Shown: positions 19,579 to 29,790, counted from the stretch's first letter. The stretch is DNA of 64,000 bases from Aquabacterium soli (GCF_003933735.1 NZ_RSED01000003.1:124001-188000); one strand, 5' to 3'. Notes: generated from the sequence alone by a model not told the origin. Made by a program: numbers and translations.

Positions 19579-19943
19579 CGTGCGGGATCCTTTCATGGTT
19601 GTCATGGCCCGGATACCGGGAACTGATGACACCCTGCCTGCGACTGTAGCGCCTTTCACGGGCGCCCCATGTGCAAACGGCCACAAGCCCGCTCGATGAC
19701 CGCGAGTGCGTCGCAAGGTCTGGAGGGCAACTCGTCAAAGCGTGCCCGTTGATTGGCCGCGAACTGACCCAGATGGCCACAACCCAGTGCAGTGCCACCT
19801 TGGTGCTGGTGAGCAGCCATTCCGCCTAGGCAGGAACTGAACAGCCGACGCTGGGTGAGCCTTGCGCAAGAGAGTGCGTCACACCTTTCCCTGGTGCCCG
19901 GCTTGCATGGCTCAGGGATGAGAAAATCGGGGCTGCCTATTCA
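19579..19943. other. Intergenic region between the small basic-protein gene and the acyltransferase-like gene
   Basis: 365 nt separating divergent genes. I see no RNA gene, mobile element or clear coding frame. Its right end carries one arm of an inverted repeat, CGGGGCTG (19928-19935), pairing with CAGCCCCG (19952-19959), which would place the GTG start at 19944 inside a hairpin loop. Confidence 0.5.
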
Positions 19944-20720
19944 GTGAACCCCAGCCCCGTGCGCCCACCCCGACCCTCTATCCGCGCCGAGCAGGCGCCT
20001 GCCGCCAGCCGTTTCGGTCGGCTGGATGCCCTGCGGGGCATCGCCCTGGTGTGGATGGCGTTCTTCCACTTCTGTTTCGATCTCAGCCACTATGGCGTGA
20101 TCGAGGCCAACTTCTACCGTGATCCGGTGTGGACCTGGCAGCGCACGCTGATCCTGTCCGGCTTCCTGCTGTGTGCCGGTGCAGGGCAGGCCATCGCCAC
20201 GGCGCAGGGGCAGACCTGGCCCCGCTTCTGGAAACGCTGGGCCCAGGTGGCCGGCTGCGCCCTGGCCGTGAGCGCCAGCAGCGCCCTCATGTTCCCGGAC
20301 AGCTTCATCTATTTCGGCGTGCTGCACGGCATGGCCGTGATGTTGGTCATCGCGCGCCTGAGTGCGCCGCTGGGCCGCTGGTTGTGGCTTTTGGGCGCTG
20401 TGGCTGTGGCCTTGCCTCAATTCGTGCAGCATCCATGGTTCGATACGCGCTGGACCAACTGGGTGGGCCTGGTCACCGCCAAGCCCATCACCGAAGACTA
20501 CGTGCCCGTGCTGCCGTGGCTGGGCGTGATGTGGTGGGGACTGGCGGCCACGCAGTGGCTGCTGGCGCGCCACCCTCGCTGGCTGGTGGGCGCCACCGGT
20601 GCGCCGGCCCAGGGCCTGGCGCTGCTGGGCCGCTGGAGCCTGACGTTCTACATGGTGCACCAGCCGCTGCTGATCGGCGGGCTGGTGCTGTGGCTGCAAT
20701 TCTGGAGAACTCCCTCATGA
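19944..20720 (+). CDS. DUF1624 / heparan-alpha-glucosaminide N-acetyltransferase-like membrane protein
   Basis: 258 aa with about seven hydrophobic helices. The family hallmark [20 protein letters not shown] is at about 23-42, with the conserved His and Asp ([11 protein letters not shown]). Conserved VLHGMAV is near 125 and the last helix carries [11 protein letters not shown] near 235. These proteins resemble acyltransferases that act across the membrane; the bacterial substrate is unknown. The start is uncertain: GTG 19944 has no good ribosome site and GTG 19959 is equally possible. Its stop overlaps the rpiA start (ATGA). Confidence 0.85.
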   Translation: MNPSPVRPPRPSIRAEQAPAASRFGRLDALRGIALVWMAFFHFCFDLSHYGVIEANFYRDPVWTWQRTLILSGFLLCAGAGQAIATAQGQTWPRFWKRWAQVAGCALAVSASSALMFPDSFIYFGVLHGMAVMLVIARLSAPLGRWLWLLGAVAVALPQFVQHPWFDTRWTNWVGLVTAKPITEDYVPVLPWLGVMWWGLAATQWLLARHPRWLVGATGAPAQGLALLGRWSLTFYMVHQPLLIGGLVLWLQFWRTPS

Positions 20721-21397
20721 CGACGATGACGCAAGACGAGCTGAAAACCCTGGTGGGCCGTGCGGCCCTGGACTATGTGCCGCAAGGCGCGATCGTGGGC
20801 GTGGGCACCGGCTCGACGGTGGACAAGTTCATCGACGCCTTGGGCGAGGCACTCAAGTCTGATCCCGGCCGCATCAGCGGTGCCGTGTCCAGCTCGGTGC
20901 GCAGCACGGAGCGGCTCACCGCCCTGGGCATCAAGGTGCAGCCCTCCGAGTCGGTGACCTCGCTGGGTGTCTACATCGATGGCGCCGATGAGATCGACCA
21001 CGCCGGCTTCATGATCAAGGGTGGCGGCGCAGCCCTCACGCGCGAGAAGATCGTGGCCGATCTGGCCGAGAAGTTCGTCTGCATCGCCGATGAATCCAAG
21101 CTGGTGCTGGTGCTGGGCAAGTTCCCTCTGCCGGTCGAAGTGATCCCGATGGCCGCTGCGCAGGTGATCCGGGGCTTCGAGAAGCTGGGTGGCCAGGCCA
21201 AGGTGCGCGAAGGCGTCACCACCGACAACGGCAATGTGATCGTGGATGTGAGCGGCTTGAACATCGAGTCGCCGGCCCGATTCGAAGCCGACATCAACCA
21301 ATGGCCTGGTGTGGTCACGGTGGGCGTGTTCGCCCGCAACAAGGCCTCGGTCTGCCTGCTGGGCACGCCGGAGGGTGTCAAGACGCTGGCGTTCTGA
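20717..21397 (+). CDS. rpiA: Ribose-5-phosphate isomerase A
   Basis: 226 aa. Interconverts ribose-5-phosphate and ribulose-5-phosphate in the pentose phosphate pathway. It shows the phosphate loop [16 protein letters not shown] near 26-41, [20 protein letters not shown] near 88-107 with the catalytic Asp/Glu region, and [17 protein letters not shown]. Length fits RpiA. The frame is open far upstream of ATG 20717, but that stretch is inside the acyltransferase-like gene in another frame. Coupled to that gene by a 4-nt overlap and convergent with the flavoprotein gene 20 nt downstream. Confidence 0.96.
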   Translation: MTTMTQDELKTLVGRAALDYVPQGAIVGVGTGSTVDKFIDALGEALKSDPGRISGAVSSSVRSTERLTALGIKVQPSESVTSLGVYIDGADEIDHAGFMIKGGGAALTREKIVADLAEKFVCIADESKLVLVLGKFPLPVEVIPMAAAQVIRGFEKLGGQAKVREGVTTDNGNVIVDVSGLNIESPARFEADINQWPGVVTVGVFARNKASVCLLGTPEGVKTLAF

Positions 21398-21417
21398 AGG
21401 CCCTCCGCGGCCCGCTG

Positions 21418-22683
21418 TCAGTTGGCGCGGCTGCCCCACCAGCCCAGCAGCCCGCGTGCCGCCTGGCGGCCCGTGGCGAAGCAGGCGGTGAGCAGATAGC
21501 CGCCGGTGGGGGCTTCCCAGTCCAGCATCTCGCCTGCACAGAACACACCCGGCACGCTGTGAAGCATCAGCCCGGGCGTGAGGCCCTCGAAGCGCACGCC
21601 CCCGGCCGTGCTGATGGCCTCATCCACGGGGCGCGCAGCGATCACGGTGATCGGCAGCGCCTTGAGCGCCGTCGCCAACTGGGCGGGATCCTGCAACTGC
21701 TCGGGCGTGAGCAGCTCATGCAGCAAGGCCATCTTCAGCCCCTGGATGCCCAGGCGGCTCTTCAAGTGCGTGGACAGGCTGCGCGGGCCCTTGGGGCGAC
21801 GTGTCTCGGCCAGCACCTGCTCGGGAGAGTGCGAAGGCAGCAGATCCAGATGGAACGTGGCCTGCCCGCGAGCGAGCACCGCTTCGCGTAGAAGCGCCGA
21901 GAAGGCGTAGATCAGGCTGCCCTCGATGCCCGTGGCCGTGATCACGAACTCTCCCTGCTGACGCCGAACCTGGCCTTCATGGTTGGTGAAGCTCAGTGCC
22001 ACCGGCTTGACGGGCTGGCCCGCGAAACGAGAGGCCAGGTGTTCACTCCAGCCCGTGCGCCCGGGGGCGGTCGGGCCGACATCGAAGCCACAGTTGGCGG
22101 GACGCAGTTCTGCGATCTCGGCACCACGCGCCTGCAGCCAGGGCACCCAGGCACCGTCGGAGCCCAGGCGGGCCCAACTGGCGCCGCCCGTGGCCAGAAC
22201 GAGGGCATCAGCCTGAACCGTGATGTCGCCGGCAGGACTCCCAAATCGCAGGGCCTGGCCGTCGTCGGCCCACCCTTGCCACCGGTGGCGCATGTGGAAC
22301 TGCACACCCAGCGTGCGAAGGCGGTGCAGCCAGGCACGCAGCAGCGGGGCGGCCTTCATGTCGGTTGGGAAGACGCGGCCAGAACTGCCGATGAAGGTGC
22401 CGATGCCCAGCGCTTCGGCCCATTCGCGCAGTTGCTCAGGCGTGAAGGCTTGAACCAGCGGTGTGAGCTCGGGCTCACGCTCAGCGTAGCGGCTCAGGAA
22501 AGGAAGCAGGGGTTCGGAATGGGTCAGGTTGAGTCCGCCGCGGCCTGCCAGCAGGAACTTGCGCCCGACCGAGGGCATTGCGTCGTACAGATCGACCTGA
22601 GCGCCAGCCTGGGCCAGGACTTCGGCGGCCATGAGACCCGCCGGGCCGCCCCCGACGATGGCGACCCGTGGGTGTTGTGCCAT
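21418..22683 (-). CDS. HI0933-like / TIGR03862-type FAD flavoprotein
   Basis: 421 aa. The N-terminal FAD motif is VAIVGGGPAGLMAAEVLAQA at 7-26, with the family motif GRKFLLAGRGGLNLTHSE near 45-62. A second dinucleotide-contact motif ALVLATGGASWARLGSDG is near 160-177, and the C-terminus has GVFCAGEMLDWEAPTGGYLL. These BaiN-like flavoproteins are widespread predicted oxidoreductases whose substrates are mostly undefined. It lies 6 nt downstream of the glutaredoxin-like gene on the same strand, so they may be co-transcribed. Confidence 0.9.
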   Translation of the reverse strand: MAQHPRVAIVGGGPAGLMAAEVLAQAGAQVDLYDAMPSVGRKFLLAGRGGLNLTHSEPLLPFLSRYAEREPELTPLVQAFTPEQLREWAEALGIGTFIGSSGRVFPTDMKAAPLLRAWLHRLRTLGVQFHMRHRWQGWADDGQALRFGSPAGDITVQADALVLATGGASWARLGSDGAWVPWLQARGAEIAELRPANCGFDVGPTAPGRTGWSEHLASRFAGQPVKPVALSFTNHEGQVRRQQGEFVITATGIEGSLIYAFSALLREAVLARGQATFHLDLLPSHSPEQVLAETRRPKGPRSLSTHLKSRLGIQGLKMALLHELLTPEQLQDPAQLATALKALPITVIAARPVDEAISTAGGVRFEGLTPGLMLHSVPGVFCAGEMLDWEAPTGGYLLTACFATGRQAARGLLGWWGSRAN

Positions 22684-22689
22684 GAGATT

Positions 22690-23355
22690 TTAGAAACGAA
22701 AGCCGGTAGGAGGCGGTGGGGTAGAACTGCCGGAACCGGTGGATGCGCCTGGTTCACGGGTGTTGGCAGGGCCTTTGGCCGCCGGGGCAGACGCGGCGGG
22801 AGGGGCCAGCGGTGTGGCATCAGCCCATTGGTAGCCCGCCAGCGCCGACTGCTTCGGGTAGCCCGCTGCGTCAAGGTAACTCTGCCATTCGGATTCGGAG
22901 TAGCCCTTGACCTGCTGGTTGCCTACACGCAGCACGGGCAGTTGCTGGGTGTTTTCCAGGCGTTGCAGTGCCTGAAGGTCCGCACTGGTGCCGACGCTCT
23001 TTTCAGTGAACGGGATGCCGCGCTGTCGCAGGCTCTGACGGCCAGAGTCGCAAGGAGGGCAGTCCTTGGTGGTGTACAGCGTAACGGGGTATTTGCCCGC
23101 AATCTGCCGCAGCTCAAAGGGCAGGTTGGCTGTCGAACTCACGGAGCCGTTGGTGCGCAAGGCTTGCGCAGGCTTGTCGGTCGGCGCTCGGTCGGTATAG
23201 GTGACTTTGCCATCTGGACCTATCACTTTATAGAGCGCCCATGCCGGAGTCGACACCATCAGGGCCGCGGTGCCGAGCACCAAAGCGGCCATGGCGGCAG
23301 GCGCCGCTGGGACAGCTGCCAGCACGTGGATTGGAATCTTCTGGAAACGGGGCAT
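22690..23355 (-). CDS. Exported glutaredoxin-fold protein with N-terminal DUF4124-like segment
   Basis: 221 aa. A signal peptide or membrane anchor covers about 20-41, followed by a DUF4124-like strand segment ALYKVIGPDGKVTYTDRAP. A glutaredoxin-like domain spans about 88-165, with redox motif CPPC in LYTTKDCPPCDSGRQSL and a cis-Pro loop QLPVLRVGNQQVKGYS. The C-terminal 50 residues are Pro/Ala/Ser-rich and disordered. A periplasmic thiol-disulfide role is likely. Proteins with this DUF4124-glutaredoxin layout are common in Betaproteobacteria. Confidence 0.85.
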   Translation of the reverse strand: MPRFQKIPIHVLAAVPAAPAAMAALVLGTAALMVSTPAWALYKVIGPDGKVTYTDRAPTDKPAQALRTNGSVSSTANLPFELRQIAGKYPVTLYTTKDCPPCDSGRQSLRQRGIPFTEKSVGTSADLQALQRLENTQQLPVLRVGNQQVKGYSESEWQSYLDAAGYPKQSALAGYQWADATPLAPPAASAPAAKGPANTREPGASTGSGSSTPPPPTGFRF

Positions 23356-23459
23356 GTTTGAACTCTCGACAACCGGTGTCCGGATGGCCGGACTGTACCC
23401 TGCACAACGGCATCACCGGTCCCTGGGTTGACCCGGACGGGAACGGTTTTACGTTTATT

Positions 23460-25499
23460 TCAAGCCATGCCCTGGTGGCGCAGCAGCGCATCGATGCTGG
23501 GCTCGCGGCCCCGGAAGGCCTTGAAGTTGTCCATGGCGCTGCGGCTGCCGCCCGCTTCCAGAATGGCCTGGCGGTACCGGCGGCCGACCTCGGCATTGAG
23601 CACGCCGGTTTCGGGCGTGGCAGCCTCCTCGAAGGCGGCATAGGCGTCGGCCGACAGCACCTCGGCCCACTTGTAGCTGTAGTAGCCAGCCGAATACCCG
23701 CCAGAAAAGATGTGTGAGAAGCTGTGCTGGAAGCGGTTGAAGGCCGGCGGGATGTTCACGGCGACTTCCAGTCGCACCTCATCGACCACCTGCTGTACGC
23801 GCTGGTCGTTGCCCGGCTCGGCATGCAGGCGCATGTCGAACAGCGAGAACTCGATCTGGCGCAGCGTCATCATGCCGCTCTGGAAATTCTTGGCCGCGAT
23901 CATCTTGGCGAAGAGTTCCAGCGGCAGCGATTCGCCGGTGTCCACATGGTGGGTGAGCTGCTGCACCACGGCCCATTCCCAGCAGAAGTTCTCCATGAAC
24001 TGGCTGGGCAGCTCGACCGCGTCCCACTCGACACCGCTGATGCCGGCCACGCCGATGTCTTCGACCTGGGTCAGCATGTGGTGCAGGCCATGGCCGAACT
24101 CGTGGAACAGCGTGGTGACGTCGTCGTGGGTGAGCAGGGCGGGCTTGCCACAGACGCCTGCAGCGTAGTTGCACACCAGGTGCGCGACGGGCGTCTGTGT
24201 CTGGCCGTTGTCGGGACGCTTCCAACGGCCGCGCACGTCGTCCATCCAGGCGCCGGGGCGCTTGCCCGGACGGGCATAGGGATCCAGGTAGAACTGGCCA
24301 ACCAGCGCGCCCGCGCGCTCGATGCGGAAGAAGCGCACCGTGTCGTGCCACACGGGCGCGGTGTCGGGCTTGATCTGCACTTCGAACAGGGTCTCGATCA
24401 GGCCGAACAGGCCCTTGAGCACGGTGGGTTCGGTGAAGTACTGCTTCACCTCCTGGTCACTGAACGCGTAGCGGGCTTCCTTGAGCTTCTCGCTGGCGAA
24501 GGCCGTGTCCCAGGCCTGCAGATCAGGCAGGCCGAGATGATCCTTCGCGAAGGTGCGCAGTTCGTCCATGTCCTTCTGGGCATAAGGGCGGGCACGCTTG
24601 GCCAGGTCGCGCAGGAACTCCATCACCTGGTGCGGCGTCTGGGCCATCTTGGGCACCAGCGACACATCGGCGAAGTTGGCGTAGCCCAGCAGTTGCGCTT
24701 CTTCCTGGCGCAGGGCCAGCAGTTTCTGCATCAGGGCGCTGTTGTCGCGCTCGGCCGGGCCGAACTCGCTGGCGCGGGTGGCGTAGGCACGGTAGAGCGT
24801 TTCACGCAGCGGGCGGTGCGTGGCGTACTGCATCACCGGCAGATAGCACGGCATGTGCAGCGTCAGCTTGTGCCCGTCCTTGCCTTCGGCCTGGGCCGCA
24901 GCGCGGGTGGCGTCGATCACGTCCTGCGGCACGCCGGCCAGCTCATCCAGGCTGGCGTAGTGGCTGAAGGCGTCGGTGGCGTCCATCACATGCTCGGAGA
25001 AGGCCTGCGACAGGGCGGCCTGCTCTTCCTGGATGGCGGCGTAGCGGGCCTTGGCCTCGCCCTTGAGCTCGGCGCCGCCCAGCACGAAACCGCGCAGGGC
25101 GTTGTCCAATGCGCGGGCGCGGGGTGGGCTCAGACGCTGGCCTTCGGGGGAGACGACCAGGGCCTTGTACTTGGCGTACAGGCGCTCGTCAGAGCCCAGG
25201 CGCGTGTGGAACTCGGTCAGGCGCGGCAGGTTCTCGTTGTAGGCCGCTCGCAACTCTGGCGTGTCGGCCACGGCATTGAGGTGGCCCACGGCACCCCAGG
25301 CGCGGCCGAGTTTCTCGGTCGTCACGTCCAGCAGCAGGGACAGCGCGTCGTAGTCGGGCGGCACGTCGGGGCCGGTGACCTTGTCGAGGGCGGCCTCGGC
25401 CTCGGCCAGCAGCACGTCCACGGCGGGCGTGACGTGCTCGGGCTTGATCTGGTCGAAAAGGGGCAGGCCGGCGGTGTCAAGCAAAGGATTGGAGCTCAT
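23460..25499 (-). CDS. prlC: Oligopeptidase A (M3 family metallopeptidase)
   Basis: 679 aa, expected length. Zinc site FHEFGHGLHHML with HEFGH near residue 465 and the third ligand Glu in the following helix (GVEWDAVELPSQFMENF). Cytoplasmic peptidase degrading oligopeptides, including cleaved signal peptides. The N-terminus NPLLDTAGLPLFDQIKPEHV is family-typical. The gene follows folD by 89 nt on the same strand. Confidence 0.95.
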   Translation of the reverse strand: MSSNPLLDTAGLPLFDQIKPEHVTPAVDVLLAEAEAALDKVTGPDVPPDYDALSLLLDVTTEKLGRAWGAVGHLNAVADTPELRAAYNENLPRLTEFHTRLGSDERLYAKYKALVVSPEGQRLSPPRARALDNALRGFVLGGAELKGEAKARYAAIQEEQAALSQAFSEHVMDATDAFSHYASLDELAGVPQDVIDATRAAAQAEGKDGHKLTLHMPCYLPVMQYATHRPLRETLYRAYATRASEFGPAERDNSALMQKLLALRQEEAQLLGYANFADVSLVPKMAQTPHQVMEFLRDLAKRARPYAQKDMDELRTFAKDHLGLPDLQAWDTAFASEKLKEARYAFSDQEVKQYFTEPTVLKGLFGLIETLFEVQIKPDTAPVWHDTVRFFRIERAGALVGQFYLDPYARPGKRPGAWMDDVRGRWKRPDNGQTQTPVAHLVCNYAAGVCGKPALLTHDDVTTLFHEFGHGLHHMLTQVEDIGVAGISGVEWDAVELPSQFMENFCWEWAVVQQLTHHVDTGESLPLELFAKMIAAKNFQSGMMTLRQIEFSLFDMRLHAEPGNDQRVQQVVDEVRLEVAVNIPPAFNRFQHSFSHIFSGGYSAGYYSYKWAEVLSADAYAAFEEAATPETGVLNAEVGRRYRQAILEAGGSRSAMDNFKAFRGREPSIDALLRHQGMA

Positions 25500-25537
25500 G
25501 GTGCCTAGCTGAAGGTGTTTGGCTTGATTTCAACGGT

Positions 25538-25557
25538 GGCGCCATGAGGCTGGCGCC
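25538..25557 (-). other. Hairpin between folD and prlC
   Basis: GGCGCCA and TGGCGCC form a 7-bp GC-rich stem with a 6-nt loop. No T run follows, so its role (weak terminator or mRNA end protection) is unclear. Confidence 0.35.
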
Positions 25558-25588
25558 GGGTTGACGCCAGATTACCGCAACGCGCCGC

Positions 25589-26449
25589 TCAACGCGCCTG
25601 GAGTGCGCGCTCGGCAGACTCCATGGTGTTGACCAGCAACATCGTAATCGTCATGGGGCCGACCCCGCCGGGCACGGGGGTGATCCAGCCGGCCACTTCC
25701 TTCACGCCGCTGAAGTCGACGTCGCCGCACAGCTTTCCCTCGTCGTCGCGGTTCATGCCGACATCGATCACCACGGCGCCGGGCTTGACCATGTCGGCCG
25801 TGAGCACATTGCGCTTGCCCACGGCGGCCACCACCACATCGGCTTGCCGGGTGTGATAGGCCAGGTCAGACGTGCCGCTGTGGCACACGGTGACGGTGGC
25901 GTTGGCCTGCAGCAGCATCAGCGCCATGGGCTTGCCGACGATGTTGCTGCGGCCGATCACCACGGCGTGCTTGCCCTTGAGGTTGCCCAGGCCGATGGAT
26001 TCGAGCATCTTCATGCAGCCATAGGGCGTGCAGGCCTTGAAGCCGGGCTGGCCCACGACCAGGGCGCCCGCGCTGGCCACGTGGAAACCATCCACATCCT
26101 TGAGCGGCGAGATGGCTTCGATCACCTTGTGGTCGTCGATGTGGGCGGGCAGGGGCAGCTGCACCAGGATGCCGTGGATGCTCGGGTCGTTGTTGAGCGC
26201 CTCGACACGGGCCAGCAGCTCGGCCTCGGTCATGGTGGCGGGGTACTTCTCGAGCACGGAGTGCAGGCCGGCGTCCTCGCAGGCCTTGACCTTGTTGCGC
26301 ACGTAGACCTGGCTGGCGGGGTTGTCGCCCACCAGCACCACGGCCAGACCGGGCTTGAGGCCCTGGGCGGTGAGGGCCGCGGCACGGGTGGCCACCTCGC
26401 CGCGCAGTTGCTTGGACAAGGCGTTGCCGTCGATCAGTTGGGCGGTCAT
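25589..26449 (-). CDS. folD: Bifunctional methylenetetrahydrofolate dehydrogenase / cyclohydrolase FolD
   Basis: 286 aa. Catalytic region with the conserved Tyr and Lys in [16 protein letters not shown] near 46-61, [12 protein letters not shown] near 97-108, and the NADP-binding stretch [16 protein letters not shown] near 160-175. C-terminus [19 protein letters not shown] is diagnostic. Converts 5,10-methylene-THF to 10-formyl-THF in one-carbon metabolism. I chose ATG 26449 (MTAQLIDG); the longer open frame to 26578 would cross the terminator of the upstream gene. Confidence 0.97.
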   Translation of the reverse strand: MTAQLIDGNALSKQLRGEVATRAAALTAQGLKPGLAVVLVGDNPASQVYVRNKVKACEDAGLHSVLEKYPATMTEAELLARVEALNNDPSIHGILVQLPLPAHIDDHKVIEAISPLKDVDGFHVASAGALVVGQPGFKACTPYGCMKMLESIGLGNLKGKHAVVIGRSNIVGKPMALMLLQANATVTVCHSGTSDLAYHTRQADVVVAAVGKRNVLTADMVKPGAVVIDVGMNRDDEGKLCGDVDFSGVKEVAGWITPVPGGVGPMTITMLLVNTMESAERALQAR

Positions 26450-26489
26450 GACAAGGTCTTTCGAAAGGAAATCAGGGATCGGAAATGTA

Positions 26490-26513
26490 AAAAGGCCGCG
26501 GTCAGGCGGCCTT
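26490..26513 (-). terminator. Rho-independent terminator of the FixJ-like regulator gene
   Basis: Minus strand AAGGCCGC/GCGGCCTT around CTGACC, followed by a T run (plus-strand As at 26489-26493). It lies between the regulator stop and the folD start. Confidence 0.88.
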
Positions 26514-26531
26514 GTGGTGAGCGGGAGCGCC

Positions 26532-27182
26532 TCAGGGCTTGGCGGCGGGGGCGGGCGCGCCCGGCTGGCCGCTGGCACCCAGGGCGATCTTGAGCAGATC
26601 GGCCACGGTGTTGGCGTTGAGCTTTTCCATCACGTTGGCACGGTGGGCCTCGACCGTCTTGATGCTGATGCCCAGGTCATCGGCGATCTGCTTGTTCAGG
26701 CGGCCGGCCACGATGCGTTCGAGCACCTGGGCCTCGCGGGTGGTCAAGCGCGACAGCAGCGCGTCACGGCTGGCGGCCTCTTGCGATTGCGAGAAGGCCA
26801 CGCGGGCCTCATCGAGCATGCGCTCGACCAGGGACACCAGGGCGTCTTCCTTGAACGGCTTCTCGATGAAGTCCATCGCGCCTTTCTTCATGGTGTTCAC
26901 GGCCATGGGCACGTCGCCGTGGCCGGTGATGAACACGATGGGCAGGGGCGACTTGCGGTCGAGCAGCTTGTCCTGGAGTTCCAGGCCGCTCATGCCGTCC
27001 ATGCGGATGTCGGTGATCAGGCAGGCGACCTCGCGCGGATCGAAGCGAGCCAGGAAGGACTCGGCCGAATCGAAGCAACGCACGCGGTAGTCCTTGCCCT
27101 CCAGAAGCCATTGCAGCGAGTCGCGCACGGCTTCATCGTCATCGACCACGTAGACGGTGCCTTTCTTGGGGATCAGACTCAT
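26532..27182 (-). CDS. FixJ/NarL-type response regulator
   Basis: 216 aa. Receiver at 1-125: acidic cluster VVDDDEAVR (12-20), phospho-acceptor Asp58 in LITDIRMDG, Thr86 and Lys108 in IEKPF. A LuxR-type helix-turn-helix at about 146-202 ([34 protein letters not shown]). The C-terminus is an Ala/Pro tail. It is 49 nt downstream of the PAS kinase gene and its likely phosphorylation partner. The pair lies divergent to the pyruvate dehydrogenase operon, making that operon one plausible target (inference). Confidence 0.93.
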   Translation of the reverse strand: MSLIPKKGTVYVVDDDEAVRDSLQWLLEGKDYRVRCFDSAESFLARFDPREVACLITDIRMDGMSGLELQDKLLDRKSPLPIVFITGHGDVPMAVNTMKKGAMDFIEKPFKEDALVSLVERMLDEARVAFSQSQEAASRDALLSRLTTREAQVLERIVAGRLNKQIADDLGISIKTVEAHRANVMEKLNANTVADLLKIALGASGQPGAPAPAAKP

Positions 27183-27231
27183 GGGTTGTGCAGATCGTTC
27201 GTTGAGGTGGGAGGGCCATGACAGGCCGTCG

Positions 27232-29790
27232 TCAGGCCACGCCGCCGCCCGGTGCGGTGTCGACCGGGAGGGTGAACGTGAAACGGCAACCCGTCACCAG
27301 TGAAGCATTGTAGATGTTCTCGGCCTTGATGCGGCCATGATGAGACTCAATGATGGACCGGCACAGGCTCAGGCCGATGCCCAGGCCGTCGGCCTTGGTC
27401 GAGCTGAAGGCCTCGAACAGCTTGTCGAGGATCTCCTCTTTCATGCCCGGCCCACCGTCGCTGACCGTGAACTCGATCACGGAACCCTGGTCTTCCGACT
27501 GTTTCTGGGTGACGCGCAGGTCGACGATGCGGCGCGACTGGGGCGTCTCGGCGTTGTCGATGGCCTCGGCCGCGTTCTTGAGGAGGTTCAGCAACACCTG
27601 CTCGATCAGGATGGGGTCAACACTGATGTTGGGCAGGCGCTGGCCGATCACGGCATTGAGGGTGACCCGCCGGCGTTTCATCTCGAAGCTGGCCAGGTCG
27701 AGGACGGCATCCGTGATTTCCCTGATGCGGGTCATCTGGCGCTGGGGTTCGCTGCGCTTGACGAACTGGCGGATGCGGTGGATGACCTGTCCGGCTCGCT
27801 GGGCCTGGCGAGAGGTTTTCTCCAGCGCCTCGATCAGGCCGTCGTTGTCGATGGCGCCGTTGCGGATGCGGCTGATCATGCCGCTGCAGTAGTTGGAGAT
27901 GGCCGCCAGCGGCTGGTTCAGCTCGTGCGCCACGGTCGAGGCCATCTCGCCCATGGTGATCAGGCGGCTGGTGAACTGGGCCTTCTCGGCCTGGCGGGCG
28001 GCAGCTTCTTCGGCCTCTCGGCGTTCGGTGATGTCGGTCGCGATCAGCATCTGGGCCAGGCGGCCGTCCGTCCACTGGATGTAGCGGGCGCGCACATCGA
28101 ACCACTTCTGCACCGAATCGACGAAGGCCTCGCGGGCGTCACCGCCGGCATCGGTGAGGTGCTGGGTGGGCAGGCCACCGAAGCTGTCGACCGAATCGTC
28201 GGAGTCGGCCGCGGCGATGTCGGCGGACACATCCCCACCGGTGAGCTGCATGTGCGCCTCGGGCGAGCCGCCGAACCACAGGCGATAGGAGCGGTTGGCG
28301 AACAGCAGCTCGTTCTGCTGCACGGACACCACGGACACGGCCGCGTCCAGGCCCTCCAGCACGGTGGTGAACCGCTCGTGCGCGGCACTGAGCTGGTCAC
28401 GCACGCGCTTGGCCTCGGTGATGTTGGTGACGGAGGTCATCCAGCCGGTCTGGTCACCCTGGGCGTCGATCAGGGGCGAGACGTACATGCGGGCGTCGAA
28501 GGTGCTGCCATCACGGCGCTGTACCACCACCTCCAGGCCGCCTGTAGGGCTGCGGCCGAGCAGCTCTTGCTGGAACATGCGGTTGAACTCGTCCAGGCGG
28601 TCTTTCGGCCAATAGGGGTAGGGCGGGGTGCAGCCCAGCAGTTCCTGCTCCGAAAAGCCCGTCATCGCACAGAAAGCAGGGTTCACATAGGTGATGCGGC
28701 CTTCCAGGTCGATGGTGCGCATGCCGGTGAGCATGGAGTTTTCCATCGCTCGGCGGAAGTTGGTCTCCTGCACCAGGGTCTTCTGGATGTCGGTCCGTCG
28801 GCGCATGTGCTGCAGGGTGCCCAGCAGGGTCCACACCGTGAAGCCGGACAGGGCCACGACCATCCAGAACAGCGTGTTGCCGATCAGGCTGGAGGAGGTC
28901 TTGAACCCCTCGCCGCGCAGCAGCAGTCCATTGCCCACCGGTGTGACGATCACCTCGTGCACGAAGGTGGGCCGCGCTGCCGGGCTGTCGCTGATCGGGC
29001 TGACGGCGCTGGTCAGGCGCTGCCCGTTGATCTGGATCAGGCTCATGGCATGGCGCGAGGCGATCTCGCGCGGCACCAGAAAGCGCATCAGCGAATCGAG
29101 CGAATACTCGGCCACCAGCGTGCCGACGAAGCCGCTGCGGTCGATCAGCGGCACGTGCACCTGTACCACGCGCAGGCCGTTGGTGTTTTGATACGCCTGA
29201 GAGTAGACCGGCTGGCTGCGCTCGCGGGCCATGCGGAAGGCGCTGCGGGGTTCGTCGCGTTGGGGCAACAGCGGCTGAACGAAGTTGTCGGTGTGGGGCG
29301 TGTAGAAATCCAGGTCCATGCCCCGGCTGGCGTCCAGTGGCGAGTTCATGCCGCTCTGGCTGGCCTTGATGCGCTGGTCGGCCTGCACCCAGCTCACGCT
29401 GAGCACCTCGGGGCGGGCACGCACGAAATCGGCCGCCTGGTTCATGAACTGCTCGGGGTTCACGGCACGGATGCTGATTTCCCGGGCCAGGCGAAGCAAC
29501 TGCTCCTGGTTTTCGATCAGGCGCAGGCGGATCTGCTGCTGCACGACCTCGGTGTCGCGCTTGACCGACTCCTGCTCGCGCTCGAGCTCTTCGTTGCGCA
29601 GGTACCAGAAGGCCACGATGATGGCCGCCAGGAACAGCATAACGGACACCAGGGGGCCCAGCGTGGCGTAGCGGTCTTGTGCATTGGGCGATTGCTGGCG
29701 CCACCAACGCCAGAAAAGACGCCGGGCGTTGCCCGCCTGACGGGGTGGCTGGGGCGGGGGCAGATGAGGAGTGGTCGAAGGAAAAACCAT
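27232..29790 (-). CDS. PAS-domain membrane sensor histidine kinase (FixL/DctB-like)
   Basis: 852 aa from ATG 29790. TM1 at about 45-64, a periplasmic sensor domain of about 230 residues, TM2 near 297-322, two PAS domains (about 340-450 and 475-590), and a kinase core with phospho-His in VAHELNQPLAAISNY near 622, G1 box DGGPGMKE near 777 and GLGIGLSLC near 806. The kinase core matches the FixL/DctB class (HELNQPL). It has no SD at normal spacing: GAGG abuts the ATG. An upstream in-frame ATG at 29865 exists but lies before the best promoter. The cognate regulator follows 49 nt downstream. Confidence 0.9.
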   Translation of the reverse strand: MVFPSTTPHLPPPQPPRQAGNARRLFWRWWRQQSPNAQDRYATLGPLVSVMLFLAAIIVAFWYLRNEELEREQESVKRDTEVVQQQIRLRLIENQEQLLRLAREISIRAVNPEQFMNQAADFVRARPEVLSVSWVQADQRIKASQSGMNSPLDASRGMDLDFYTPHTDNFVQPLLPQRDEPRSAFRMARERSQPVYSQAYQNTNGLRVVQVHVPLIDRSGFVGTLVAEYSLDSLMRFLVPREIASRHAMSLIQINGQRLTSAVSPISDSPAARPTFVHEVIVTPVGNGLLLRGEGFKTSSSLIGNTLFWMVVALSGFTVWTLLGTLQHMRRRTDIQKTLVQETNFRRAMENSMLTGMRTIDLEGRITYVNPAFCAMTGFSEQELLGCTPPYPYWPKDRLDEFNRMFQQELLGRSPTGGLEVVVQRRDGSTFDARMYVSPLIDAQGDQTGWMTSVTNITEAKRVRDQLSAAHERFTTVLEGLDAAVSVVSVQQNELLFANRSYRLWFGGSPEAHMQLTGGDVSADIAAADSDDSVDSFGGLPTQHLTDAGGDAREAFVDSVQKWFDVRARYIQWTDGRLAQMLIATDITERREAEEAAARQAEKAQFTSRLITMGEMASTVAHELNQPLAAISNYCSGMISRIRNGAIDNDGLIEALEKTSRQAQRAGQVIHRIRQFVKRSEPQRQMTRIREITDAVLDLASFEMKRRRVTLNAVIGQRLPNISVDPILIEQVLLNLLKNAAEAIDNAETPQSRRIVDLRVTQKQSEDQGSVIEFTVSDGGPGMKEEILDKLFEAFSSTKADGLGIGLSLCRSIIESHHGRIKAENIYNASLVTGCRFTFTLPVDTAPGGGVA

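Noticed and set aside
20129-20716. N-terminal extension of RpiA by about 196 codons in the same frame
   Set aside because: The stretch is the wrong frame of the membrane acyltransferase-like gene. RpiA begins naturally at ATG 20717 with the ATGA overlap.
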